In this document: piece after piece, positions 34,584-45,765 of the stretch
How positions within the stretch are numbered: position 1 is the first letter of the stretch
Layout: every line of letters begins with the position of its first letter
Assembly: GCF_000002235.5 (NCBI RefSeq)
Contig: NW_022145606.1
Location: 20,263,480 to 20,327,479, forward strand
From: Strongylocentrotus purpuratus
Taxonomy: Eukaryota; Echinodermata; Echinoidea; Camarodonta; Strongylocentrotidae
Length of the DNA: 64,000 nucleotides
Reading direction: 5' to 3'
Position numbers and translations under genes: made by a program
The notes under the pieces: generated by a model
The model's input: only the letters and a program-made list of their open reading frames with translations
Database searches by the model: none
Told to the model about the DNA's origin: nothing

Positions 34584-35868
34584 TGGGGAGAACGAGTATG
34601 GTAAAACCGGTCACTCAAAGATTTTAACTTTTTTGAGGCACTTCTTGATCATTTTGAAGCTCAATATGTTAAGGGCTTCAATATTGCACCATATAACAGA
34701 CACTGATAACACGTAGGGGCGTGCATCTATGATTTAACATTGTTAAACGATGCCTTTAAAGCTCCATAAAGATCTATGTCATTCATTGCCACACGATGTC
34801 TTCCATGGGATAATGACGTGTAGATACATATCTCATATAGACTTTTAATTCCTCTTATAATTATAATCATTCAATGGCTAGCATGCATCACTGACAATGT
34901 ACACCAACCAAGACATATACACATTGGCCCGAATTCACAAAGGAGGTTTGTCGACACACCTTGGTTTTTGTACGCCATATGACGCGTTTTTACGCATTTT
35001 TTACAAACTTGGTTTGTAAAAACGCGTCGAAATGCGTCTATGACGCATGAAAACCAAGGTTTGTCGACAAAACTCCTTTGTGAATTCGGGCCATCAAGTC
35101 TTTTTTATTCAATATGATACATCTTACAGAACACATGAATGTTTGAAGATAGATAGCCAAACCTGTATTGCCATGATCCCTTTTTTCTCATATTTAACTG
35201 CATGACCAACATTTTTCAACCGGATTCAATGTCAAAAGATCATATCAATTTTCCGGAAGCAACAAGCCATTCCAGTACGTGGGAATGTTTGTGAAGTCTG
35301 TTTTAATCACTCGTCGAAAAAAATTCGACCTTGTTAAACTTCCTTTGAAAAATATTGCGCAATCACTTTTTTTCCCTAAGCTGTAATAGCCTTTGTCACT
35401 TCTGCATGTTGAAAGTTTAAAATACTTCGCTAATGATATTCCTTTGGCGTTGGGTACAAATTGAAATGTGAATAGGAATATTGCTGTGCTACTATACGTT
35501 TCTCAAGGAGTAAGTTTATCATTATCATAGTTTTTTATAGAACCTGCAGTTTAACATTATTACATTCACATTATAGGGGATATAATGGGGATATCATGAA
35601 GCCAATATGACCTGCATACTAATTGTATCTATACATTTGTTAGCATAACTTTTTCTACAACTACACTACAACTAGTACAGTACATAGCGACCAGTAAGGT
35701 ATAAGCAAAGTGGATTCCAGTCATAGAGATGCCCTTATTTACAACAGGTGAATGGAATGGCTAATAACCAGGGTTATGGATAAAAACATGTATATTTAGA
35801 CCGTACATAAGTGCGTTATTATGTAAACAGATTGTAATTTACGTAACATTTTATTTTGTTAAAGATAA
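34584..35868. repeat. Segmental duplication, first copy (partner 38849-39776)
   Basis: Shared landmarks with the partner include TGGGGAGAACG, GGCACTTCTTGATCATTTTG, TTTTCCGGAAGCAACAAGCC, ATAGAGATGCCCT and TTACAACAGGTG, in the same order and orientation. This copy is longer because it contains the MITE at 34926 and about 250 bp around it. No coding frame is conserved between the copies. Confidence 0.8.
34926..35091. mobile_element. Palindromic MITE, TIR GGCCCGAATTCACAAAGGAG
   Basis: Foldback with ends GGCCCGAATTCACAAAGGAG and its near-exact complement, inner GTTTGTCGACA, and AAAACGCGTC arms around an ACAAACTTGGTTTGT centre. Same family as 13171-13333; the two share most positions. Confidence 0.85.
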
Positions 35869-35910
35869 AGCTGAGTTCTGGTTTAAAAACAAAAATGAAT
35901 TCTCAAAATT

Positions 35911-36221
35911 AGCTAGGAATAACAAAGTTCTGCTTGTTTAAATTTGCCCTAACATTTTCATAATTTTAGCAAACAAATTAGTTTTCACTGGCTGCCTGTC
36001 AAGCAAAAAGCAGAATTGACAAAAGACTTAACTCCGTTTCGTTGACAATCAGTTATGCATGAAGTCTTTCGTCTACGGCTGATTGTCAACGAAACGGAGT
36101 TAAGTCTTTTGTTAATTTCGTTTGTTGATACGGCAGACGGCCAGTGAAAACGAATTCGTTTAATTAAATTATGGAAATGCAAGCACTACTTTAAACAAAC
36201 AGAACTTTGTTATTCTTAGCT
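35911..36221. mobile_element. Long foldback element (311 bp)
   Basis: The outer arms AGCTAGGAATAACAAAGTTC and the complement at 36190-36221 pair. The inner arms 36012-36050 and 36075-36115 pair perfectly over about 40 nt (GACTTAACTCCGTTTCGTTG is mirrored), leaving a loop of about 25 nt. TTTTCACTGGC is also mirrored between them. This is a MITE-like hairpin without coding capacity. The antisense 65-codon frame over it is an artefact of the palindrome. Confidence 0.8.
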
Positions 36222-36392
36222 CATTTTTCCTGAATGAGGTGTAATATGAAAGGGCAGAAACTCAACTTTCTAGAAATGTGATTTCCTCTTTGAAATTCAG
36301 ATACCGCCCGCCAAACGACCTTTAGGTTTCCTCTCTTCAAATTGATGTTAATCACTCATGCGTGAAATATGCATCATAATGAGTTGCATTAA

Positions 36393-37166
36393 CCCTAATA
36401 AGGCCGGGGGGGGGGGCCATTATGCCCCCCCCCCCTCCACGATTTTTCCGATTGCTCGGGAACGCATATGGATGGCGCCCCGCCGCTCGCTGACTTTTTT
36501 CTTTCGAGTCTTGCGCAACTTTTAAAAGAATTTTTTTGAAAATCGGACCTACGGTTAGAAGGTCACGTGACCTTTTGTCATTGCATGTCAGCCCGAAAAT
36601 CGCTCATTTTCGTGATTTGTGTACAAAACATATGGAAAAGTCATTTTTCCTAAAAACAGATCAAACATGGGTTATTGGGTCTTGTTTAAAGTTTAGGTGG
36701 TTGTTTTGGGAGTCAATATAGTTGAATTGTAGTAAGAAATGAAATAAAACAACGAAAACAATGAAATACATAAGTTAAAAAAACAATGAAATACATAAGA
36801 AATTATCAAAACAAGGGATAACATAAGAAATAAGCTGGCTCTTCCAAATTTTGTTGTCATATTATTATTAAGAATGGTCTAATGAATATATGTAGTGAAA
36901 AAGAATGTTTAAATATGAATAATATATGATTTATGGGTAAAAATGTGATTTTTATGACTTTATTTGCATAAATTACCATAAATATGCAAATGAGTGAATT
37001 TTTCAAAAAATTGAAATTATCATATTATTCTATACACTTCACTTGACATGCGTGCAAATTTTCGCGGCGATCGGCCGCTTCGCGGCCGAGATCTTAAGGG
37101 GGGGCCATAATGCCCCCCCCCCCCCCCGGCCATACTAAGACCTCCAATAGCCCGGCCTTATTAGGG
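36393..37166. mobile_element. piggyBac-like non-autonomous element (774 bp)
   Basis: TTAA at 36389-36392 and 37167-37170 flanks inverted ends CCCTAATAAGGCCGG / CCGGCCTTATTAGGG. TTAA target duplication and ends starting CCC are the signature of the piggyBac superfamily. Just inside, G- and C-runs around GGCCATTATGCCCC are also mirrored (36410-36440 with 37100-37130). No transposase; the 61-codon frame at 36536 is not conserved in any way I can recognise. Confidence 0.85.
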
Positions 37167-37170
37167 TTAA

Positions 37171-38294
37171 ATGAAAGAGGAGGATCTAAGCTTTCCAAAT
37201 ATATGTCATTTATTAATTATAAATTTGATTGAGTTATGATAAAACATCGATATTCTCGGTTTCGTTTTTATCTGGGACGCACTGTACATCTTTATGTGAA
37301 CAGTGCATGTAACTTTACCAAGACTGGGCCAAATGTATTACCATGTTGATGATTCCAGAACCTAGCAGTACACACCAATATATATCCTATAATTATGATC
37401 AACCTTTTCTGATCGATTCCATAACGTTTGTCATAATATTGGTTTAACCAGTGGCGCAGCTACGGGCTAAGAAGGACGGCAATCGAATGAGAGATGATGG
37501 AAAAGGGGGGGAATACAAATAGCGTGAGATCATTTAAGGAGATAGATTACTTTAAAAATACTCTTAACAAATTATAATATTATGTGAATCAGTAAATATT
37601 ATCATGAAGTGCTTTGCGCCCTTAATGTAGCATACAGCAAAGAAGAAGAAAAAAAGAAGATAGACGTGACAGATACAAAACATATAAGAACAAAACACAG
37701 AGAGAGAGTATGTATGTGTGTCTATTTATCTTTAAGAGGCACAGTTTGTTCCACTCTAAAGGAGCAAGGGGTATATTTACCTCCCGACTTGGTCAATCTT
37801 CTCCCTCAAATTCGGGCCTTTTTCCGTTACATGTTTAAACCACTTTAATATGCCACACCGTATTAATATTAAGTGTCCATTTGTATGCCTTTTCATCTTT
37901 TGTTACTAAATTAATTTCACTAGCATTAAAGGCAACATAATTTTCACAATACAACCCTTGGATAACAAAACATGTAGTTGATGGTTAAAAGGCTGAGGGC
38001 AATCATGTGACTTATATTGGTCCGAAAACTTGGAGGCTGGTGCAACAAAAATCAAATGAAACTTGAGACACATTTTCTCCATATGTTTCCTGTCTTCAGC
38101 TGTTATAGTTAGCTCCTCAAATGACATTCCAGTCAACTGCTTGATGCTATTACTCTTCCTCCTCCCATTGGATCGTCAAGATCATTGTTGTTTGCCAAAC
38201 TATTCTTTCATCTAGTTGCATACTCAAACACTTTATAGCTGTCTTCTTTCAACAATTCAGAATGTTGGGTTCTTTATCATGCCATATCTTAACA
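37171..38294. other. Intergenic, no gene recognised
   Basis: AT-rich with scattered short frames that show no domain. CAGTGGCGCAGCTACGGGC at about 37450 looks like a degenerate transposon end and could be the far end of the element whose array lies at 38295-38847, but the pairing is not convincing. Confidence 0.4.
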
Positions 38295-38847
38295 AGCAAT
38301 CGAGATTGGTACAACGATTCGTCTTCTTTCTCTAATATTTTAATGAAACGTCAAAGCTTCGCGAAAGAGGGGGGGGGGCGAATGAATTCAGACAAGGATT
38401 AAGAGTCGAGAATGGTACAAAGAATCGTCTTCTTTCTCTAATAATGTAATGAAACGTCGAAACTTCCGCGCTTCGCGCGAGAGGGGGAGGGGACTGAATT
38501 CAAACAAGGATTACGAGCCGAGAATGGAAATACGAATCGTCTTCTTTCTCTAATAATTTAATGAAACGTCAAAGCTTCCACGCTTCGCGCAAGAGGGGGG
38601 GGGACTGAATTCAGACGCGGATTATTTTCGAGAACGGTACAACGAATCGTCTTCTTTCTCTAATAATTTAATGAAACGTCAAAGCTTCGGCGCTTTGCGG
38701 AGAAGGAAGGGGGAAATCGCCCCTACCTGCATCCCCCCCCATTACGTCAATGCTGGTACCCATTACTTAATACTATTATTTGGCTCGCATTATTTCAAAT
38801 TGCCCTACCCCCCCCCCCCCCCTGAGAAATCCTGGATCCGCGCCTAA
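38295..38847 (-). mobile_element. Inverted partial copy of the minisatellite-bearing hAT-like element
   Basis: Four minisatellite units in the opposite orientation to 14390-15920 (cores near 38318, 38435, 38540 and 38650). They are followed by the sequence found at the left end of the 14205 element and by the terminal CCTGGATCCGCGCC (about 38831-38844). The other terminus is not identified, so this is a partial or rearranged copy. It abuts the second copy of the segmental duplication at 38849. Confidence 0.75.
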
Positions 38848-38848
38848 T

Positions 38849-39776
38849 TGGGGAGAACGTTATTGGTAAAACCGGTCAGTCAATGATTTGTACTTATTTG
38901 AGGCACTTCTTGATCATTTTGAAGCCCACCTTTCTAAGGGCTTCAATATTGCACAATATCACAAACACTGATTTCACGTATAGGACGTGCATCTCAGATA
39001 GTGATACCTGTCTATTCATAGAGCCTAAGAGACTAACGAACTTTAATGATCACTTTTTTCTCATATTTAACTGCATGACCAACATTTTCAACCGGTTTCA
39101 ATGTCAACAGATCATATCAATTTTCCGGAAGCAACAAGCCATTTCAGTACGTGGGAATGTTTGTAAAGTCTGTTTTAATCACTCGTCGAACAAAAATCGA
39201 CCTTGTTAAACTTCCTTTGAAAATTATTGCGCAATCACTTTAGCCTTTAGCAATAGCCTTTGTCACTTTATGATGAAATATTGATATACTTCGCTAATGA
39301 TATTCCTGTGGCGTTAGGAACACATTGAAATGTGAATACGAATATTGCTGTGCTGTGGACTTTACAGAGCTCATTTCTAAGCAACAATACGTTTCTCAAA
39401 GAGTAAGTTTATCATTCTCAAAGTTTATTATAGAACCTGCAATATAAAATTATTACATACAGATTACATGTCATTAAAGGGGTTTCATGAGAACAATAAG
39501 ACCTGAATACTAATGTTATCTATACATTTTAGCATCAGTTTTTCTACAGCTACACTACAACTAGTACATAGCGACCACTAAGGTATATGCAAAGTGGATT
39601 CCAGTCATAGAGATGCCCTGATTTACAACAGGTGTCTGGAATGGCAAATAACCAGGGGTTATGGATAGAAACATGAATATTTTAATACAATAGTCAGTGT
39701 GTATATTTAGACCGTACATACGTGCGTTATTATGTAAAACTTTTGTAGTTTACCTTACATTTCATTTAGTTAAAGC
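38849..39776. repeat. Segmental duplication, second copy (partner 34584-35868)
   Basis: Same order of landmarks as the first copy but without the MITE. The 108-codon frame at 38883 is not preserved in the partner, so I do not call a gene. 39780-41460 shows no gene; a G-run lies at about 40619-40631. Confidence 0.8.
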
Positions 39777-41461
39777 ATGGACCTATTACGGATGGACATT
39801 CCTCGTTTTCTTTAACGAATTCATTGTGATTGTCTCCGTCAATGTCGTCTCAATAACATTCCGTACATGTTTCTTTACTTTGATCTCATGATGGTCACCA
39901 ACAAAAAGCCAGGACAGAATCAAGATAGTGATTTTACACATGTTAATATAAATGCGCAGAAGATAATAACTCGCTTAAATCATGGAAAATCGATGTGCAG
40001 TTATGGTTTATAATCGGAAATTGTTGTTCCGTGTACTGTATATTATTTTGAAAAAAAATGTTGATATTACCAGATAAAGTTTATTTAAAGTTTAAAGTTA
40101 ATTTGGATTAGTTGTGATTTAAAATCCCGTTTCCCCCAATTTCCTCATAATATTCCAGAGTTACAACGCACAGGACTTGTAAAGATCATGGCCTTCTAAT
40201 TGCTTTATAAGGTCATGGGTGTGTGCGAAAGTGTGCAAATCAGTAATAATACATTTCATATCACCACATCGTCTGCTTTTCAATTTTGCTGATCCCCATT
40301 GGGGATGTTTTTATGTAAGACACTCTCTTACAGTTCACACCAACCAAACAAAACCCAAGAGAGGAAAACTGCTCCTTTGTCAATCACCGCAAATGCTTAC
40401 GCATTCGTCATTGTTAAAACAGCTGAATGTTCTCATTAAGATGCACATAATCAGGAGGCGGTGACTATCATTGGATCAAAGAAAGAATCACGTTGAATGT
40501 CCATCCGTAATAGGTCAATGGTTAAAGGTACTATGTCCAATTTGCAGGCCAAAAAAAGGAAAGGTTAAATTCCAACGGCATTTGAAAGACAATACTAATT
40601 TAGAACTTTCCTAAAAAAGGGGGGGGGGGGGCTTGAAAATGTCTTGAAGTGGGAAAATAACGACTCTTAGTTGTTGAATCGACTTAGGAGCTATAGAGCC
40701 AGTAAATTAAAGTCTGATTTTTCAGACGATTGTACCCGAATGGTCGTACGTTTTATGCTGCATAAAAATTCAATTAGTTTAATTTTGGCCATTAAAAAAG
40801 TGGGTTATTGATGTAGACAAATGCTCCTGTAACCTTTACAGCCCATTTTATGTATGTTATTACCAAAGATGAAAAAAGCCAGTCAGTCCCTCAGTAGTGT
40901 CTGACAGTGAAGTCTAGCAAGTAAACGGGCTTCCTTGCATAATTTAAATATAAGAACACTGCTAACGTTTACATTTCACAAATAAGAAATACATTACTTA
41001 TCCATAATTCCTGCAAAATTCTACAGATTTTGATGTTGGCTGCAAAAGGGACATGTATCTTTAATTGATACTTGCATATCAGCACTGGAGGCACATGCCA
41101 CTCAAATCTATGCCACTAGAAGCTAAAAGCAAATGGTTCATATGATTCACCTCTGCTCATAGAGATGTCACGCAATTAACTTATTCTTGTAAGCCTTAAA
41201 ACTGATATTTTCATTTTAATTAACACTTTAATATACATTAACATTTACATTTACTTTTTACGTAATCTCATTTTGTTATCAGTTCACTGTCGATTCGGAT
41301 AAAATAATGTTTAATGTTTGCACAAAACAGACTCGAATAAATTCATGTATAGAATACAGTCATCAGTGCAGGGAGTGCAAGCACCAAAGATACATGTCAA
41401 GACTTGTTCATCTTCCCTTTTAACAAAATTCCCGAACATGGAATACAACAAACTTTTCAGA

Positions 41462-41760
41462 ATACAAGATACAAGATACAAGATATTTTATTTGGTCTTT
41501 GCCAACAAATTGCATAGAAATTTAATTTCCAATGGCGTTACAGTAATATTCAGGAAAATACACAATTACAAGAAGCAAATACACGGCCCGGGCTTACAAA
41601 ATAAAATGATAGTTAAAAAGCCAAAGTCAATTACACTGATGATACACGTAGGAATAACCATCATTCCCTCGCCCTCTATCACTAACAGGAAAGTCATAAC
41701 TGACACGGAGAGGTACAAAGATTGGGCTAAAGATAAGAGAGTCAATAAACATGACCATTA
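41462..41760 (-). mobile_element. Probable 3' end of a CR1-like LINE
   Basis: Read on the minus strand the segment ends AATAAAATATC followed by repeated TTGTATC units (three at 41465-41486). This is the microsatellite-type tail seen in CR1/L2-like elements here and elsewhere. No RT motif is included, so this rests on the tail alone. The 147-codon plus-strand frame over it is probably spurious. Confidence 0.4.
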
Positions 41761-42609
41761 ACAACTATATACACCAATCTGAGATATTAATTCCTTCCAT
41801 ACACTCCAATATAATTTACTTCAACTGATATATATCAAAATAATACTATAAGTTGAATCATTGAGAGGTGCATTAAATGATTACGATTTAATGATTTACG
41901 TCTGCAATGTAGCCTTCAGAAGACATGAAAGAAAAGAGAAGATAGGAGTGAAAATGGAAGAAACAAAGGAAAAGTTACAAACCCTGTTTCAGCTCTAGGA
42001 TCCTTGCTTTTTTATGACTTAAAAGTTTAAAAGTTTCACTTTAAAATGCACAATGTTTACACTATAAAGGGCAAGCGCGTATGAAAACGTTTGCGCCGCA
42101 TACATTGCCCCTGTTTCGGCCACTTGATGATATCACTTATTAAGGACACTGCTGTTAAAGCGCTCATCCAATCCAAAACTTATAGAAAAAACAAGATCAA
42201 CATGTCAATTTCGCTTTAAATCGATTATCAATGTTGTAAATTATTAAATTCCGAAATCCATTTTTTCTAATTACTAGAAAGCATGTTGAAAGTAAAATTG
42301 CTGTGGGCAATGCATGGACATGTATAATATAAATCACGAACACTTGTAATAAAAGAAACCATTAATTTAATATCTCTATTATTAGCTCTCAATGCTTTTT
42401 ATGTTAAGTATGCAGGTCATTATTGTTATTGCAAATACCCATCCCCAAGTTTCAAAACCATGAACGTGTTCGGTTAAATGAATGTTAAAATAGTATATGA
42501 CCCTTAAATATCGATTCCAAAGCGATTCCCCCTGAAGAAATACACTAACATCCATTACTAGTATTTTTGAAAATGGGCGTGAGGAAATGATACTTATAAA
42601 GGTCATTGT

Positions 42610-42957
42610 ATTATATTTGTATTCTCTTCCTCTCGCTCGGTCACTCCCTTCCTCTCCCTTTTTGAATACCCTCTTTAAATCCCCTTTTCCCACTTTTTCT
42701 CACCCTCTTGTTCTCACCCTCTTTTTCTTCCTCCTTACGTGGCTCAACCATCCTTCCTGACATCTCCTTGTTCTCTCGCCCTTCCTTCATTCCTTCTTCT
42801 CTCATCCTTCCTGCTTTCTCCTTCCTTTCTACCATCCTCCCCCTCTGTCTTTCCCTCCGTAACTTTTCTACCCCTTTTCTACCCACTCCCTCTCTCTCTC
42901 TCTCTATCTATCTTTCTCTCTCCTGCTCTCTTTCTCTTTTGCTCTCTCTCTCTTCAG
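42610..42957 (+). promoter_or_regulatory. Long polypyrimidine tract and 3' splice acceptor, copy 3
   Basis: About 340 nt of C/T-rich DNA, the longest of the four, ending CTTCAG with AG at 42956-42957. The downstream acceptor used or usable in copies 1 and 2 is changed to TACGGG here. The open frame extending back to 42708 is Ser/Leu/Pro low complexity and is not counted as coding. Confidence 0.65.
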
Positions 42958-42992
42958 AATTGTTCTTCCTACGGGTACATACTCCGATCAGG

Positions 42993-44580
42993 ATGGCGGC
43001 GAACATCTGTGAAAGAGAGAACTGTCAGTCAATTACAGATATGACGTACTACGTGAAGGAGAAAAGGAAGCTCTGCGATGACTGCGCCTCCAAAGAGGGA
43101 TGCATCGGAAAAGCAAGAAAGGGTGGGTCCAATCTTTATTATGAGGAGCATGGTGAAGAAATCAAATTGTACTGTAAAACTCATGGTGTAGGGCTGTGTT
43201 ATTCATGCGCACTTATATATCATCAGCAGCCTTGCGTGCAACAGGGTTTAGACCGCGCCATGATGGAAAGTAAACGGAGCCTAATCACTCTAAAAGAACA
43301 GGCAAAGGACAGATTGAAGCTGTGTCGAGTTTATGGAGATCAGATTCATAAGTGTAGAAAAGACACCGACACCCATCTAAAAGCTTTGCAAGATGAAGTT
43401 GATGTGGCAATCAATGAGGCGATCCAAACAGACAAGGACAAAGAAAAGGAGGATGCTGCAAAAATCAACCAGGTGATTGATGAGAAGAATCAAAAACTTC
43501 AAGATGAGATTAAACAAATCAATGAAAAAATGCAAAAGAACGATGAGGAGAGAGACAATCTACTTAAGCTTAACCATACAACTGCAGAGAAAAGACGAGA
43601 ACTCATCAACAACAAACAGCATGTTCTGCGAATGGACATACAAAACATCGCTGAAGAGAAAGAGAGAAAGATTGGACAGTTGGAGATATTTTGGCAAGAT
43701 AACACAAAAACCACAGAGACTACAGTACAGACACTTGATACAGTACTCAAAAATGATTCAAATGTCGTCAGAGATGGGCATCATGTAAAGACATCAGTGA
43801 GTGATGAATTAATGAAGCCACTGAATGAGGGTGAGGTGAAACAAATCACTGATACCATATCGGGTGTGAGGTTTGTGAAAGGTGCTGGAAGAGAGAAGTA
43901 TGATGGCAGGATAAATGGGTATGATGGGGAGTGGAAGCTCATTAATACAATCATTGTCAAAGATAAGGTAACATACCCAACCATTGTATGTAATGTAATG
44001 TGATGTGATCATCACAGATAGAGTATTGTGTAGCAAACATACATACGTGTTAGATATGAACACTAAAAACAGTCTGAGAGTAATAACCGGTAGTGATACA
44101 TCATGGGTTTCTTGCTGTACATTGCTGAATGATGGCAAGGTAGTATGCGGTAAACGCAGTAAAGGGTGTGCAGGGGACAGTTTGAATGGACTCATTAGTG
44201 TGTATGACAGACAATGGAAGCACATCAATGACATCACAATACCAAGAAACACAAGGTGTGATGTCACAATGGTGGATGTAGCTGTTGACCAGGATGGGAT
44301 GATCATCGCTGCTGAGTGGGATCAGTCTAAGATTTACGTCATCAACCCAGCTGATAGTAATATCATAAATACCATCACATGTAAACATAATGTAATGATG
44401 CGCGGTGTATTATCATCAGGTCACATCATCGCTCGACCCTCACTACCAGGTCACAGATTGTTCATCATCGACAGACAGGGTGCTCAGAGGAAAATCCCCC
44501 ACAGTGATGTCATCCTCAATGCCTGCCTCAATCCTATGACAGACGACCTCTACGTCGTGACATCAGACGATGAGTACAAG
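42993..44580 (+). pseudogene. TRIM-like copy 3, 5' part (frameshifted, then split by a LINE)
   Basis: Starts MAANICERENCQSITD, shortened by several residues at the N-terminus relative to copy 2. The B-box 2 has lost its first ligand (YYEEH for YCEEH) and reads CYSCALIYHQQPC, where the DH motif is also gone, so zinc binding is probably impaired. The coiled coil is intact. Near 43990 a 5-nt deletion relative to copy 4 breaks the propeller frame; the other frame continues from 44005 to the LINE junction at 44580 (ending DDEYK). The C-terminal piece lies beyond the LINE at 51560. Two independent lesions make this a pseudogene. Confidence 0.9.
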
Positions 44581-44648
44581 AAGGAACATCATGACTGAAG
44601 CGTAAGAACGTGTGCACGTGGGAGCTCTTATAATACACAGTAATCAGT

Positions 44649-45668
44649 ATGGCCACGAGGGATAACCAATCAACCATGTATTTGAATCTTCGGAGCGGAC
44701 CTGTCGCTAAGCAAGTCCCCGGAGTCTCGGGGGACTCTAGTCCACCAATCCCCTCTTCAACGTATGTGGATTCGAGTAAGTCGGACTTTGAAGATTTCGT
44801 TAGAAAGGGGATAACTGACATCAAGGCCACTCTAGGAGGATTTGAAGAAGCCCTGGAATTCCAGGGAAAGCGTACTGCTGATTTGGAGAAACGAATGGAC
44901 CCACTTGAGAAGAAAGTTGCAATGTTGGAGTCCAAAATTGAGCAGCATGATCAACGTTTGATGCAAGCTGTTGTTGCTGAAAACAGGTTAGAGCGGTTTT
45001 CGCGCAGAAACAACTTTCGTATAGTTGGGCTACACCAAAATGCAAATGAAAATCCAATGGAGGTTACTAGAAACTTCCTTAAGCTTCACTTTGGTCTGGA
45101 AGGAGGGATAGAGAGGGCTCATCGAGATGGTCCTAAGATAAGAGATTTTCCTCGACATATGCTGGTGAAAATGCTGTCATACCAGGATAAGCGATACGTC
45201 CTTTCTCAACAAAGGTTGAAGTTACAGAAGGTTAGCATGTTTGTGATTGATGATCTTACCAAGTCAGATCGAGATGAGAAAAAGAAATGGAAGGATACAG
45301 TACAAAGAGCATTTCTCAACAAAGTGCGTTACCATTTTTCTGCTGGTAAATGGAGAGATAGCCGTGGAATGCTTGCCCCTTTCTATACCGGATCCCCAAC
45401 CCCGGCCCCAGTTGCAACACCCTTCCATGAAGGCACGTCTACACAACACGCATCTCCTCCTCACGACCGAAGTCTAGCTACCGACACCACGCAGAGCCCA
45501 CCCGCTGACCTGGATTTGAGCAGCAACCTGGCCCAGGCCCTTGCAGCTACCGACGATATTGTGAGCCAACAAACGTTTGTCCAAGATCACTCTTCAAGAA
45601 GTTCGACTCGCGTAGTTACTGCTCAAGTCCACTCAGAAGATCATGCGAACACCAATGATGGTCCCTAA
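44649..45668 (+). CDS. LINE ORF1 protein (L1 ORF1p-like, RNA-binding)
   Basis: 339 residues. After a Ser/Pro-rich start, about residues 60-115 form a heptad-type coiled coil (ADLEKRMDPLEKKVAMLESK). This leads into RRNNFRIVGL, the start of an RRM-like domain as in L1 ORF1p, and then a C-terminal domain with IERAHRDGPK and DKRYVLSQQRL. The last 100 residues are Pro/Thr/Ser-rich and look disordered. In L1 elements such proteins trimerise through the coiled coil and coat the element RNA. The ATG at 44649 is the first in a short leader. A 10-bp stretch in the leader (GTGGGAGCTC, 44619) is inverted just after this ORF (45729). Confidence 0.85.
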   Translation: MATRDNQSTMYLNLRSGPVAKQVPGVSGDSSPPIPSSTYVDSSKSDFEDFVRKGITDIKATLGGFEEALEFQGKRTADLEKRMDPLEKKVAMLESKIEQHDQRLMQAVVAENRLERFSRRNNFRIVGLHQNANENPMEVTRNFLKLHFGLEGGIERAHRDGPKIRDFPRHMLVKMLSYQDKRYVLSQQRLKLQKVSMFVIDDLTKSDRDEKKKWKDTVQRAFLNKVRYHFSAGKWRDSRGMLAPFYTGSPTPAPVATPFHEGTSTQHASPPHDRSLATDTTQSPPADLDLSSNLAQALAATDDIVSQQTFVQDHSSRSSTRVVTAQVHSEDHANTNDGP

Positions 45669-45765
45669 CTTGCTAGCATATTTCTTATCACAACACTTTG
45701 GGTCTAATTATAGCGCAGTTCAAGGATTGAGCTCCCACAGATGATCTGAGAAATCGCTCAGCACC

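Noticed and set aside
35985-36182. 65-codon minus-strand frame
   Set aside because: It lies across a long foldback; the frame is a consequence of the palindrome.
38883-39209. 108-codon frame
   Set aside because: The duplicate at 34.6-35.8 kb does not preserve the frame.
41318-41761. 147-codon plus-strand frame
   Set aside because: It overlaps a repeat whose minus-strand reading ends like a LINE tail; no domain and compositionally ordinary.
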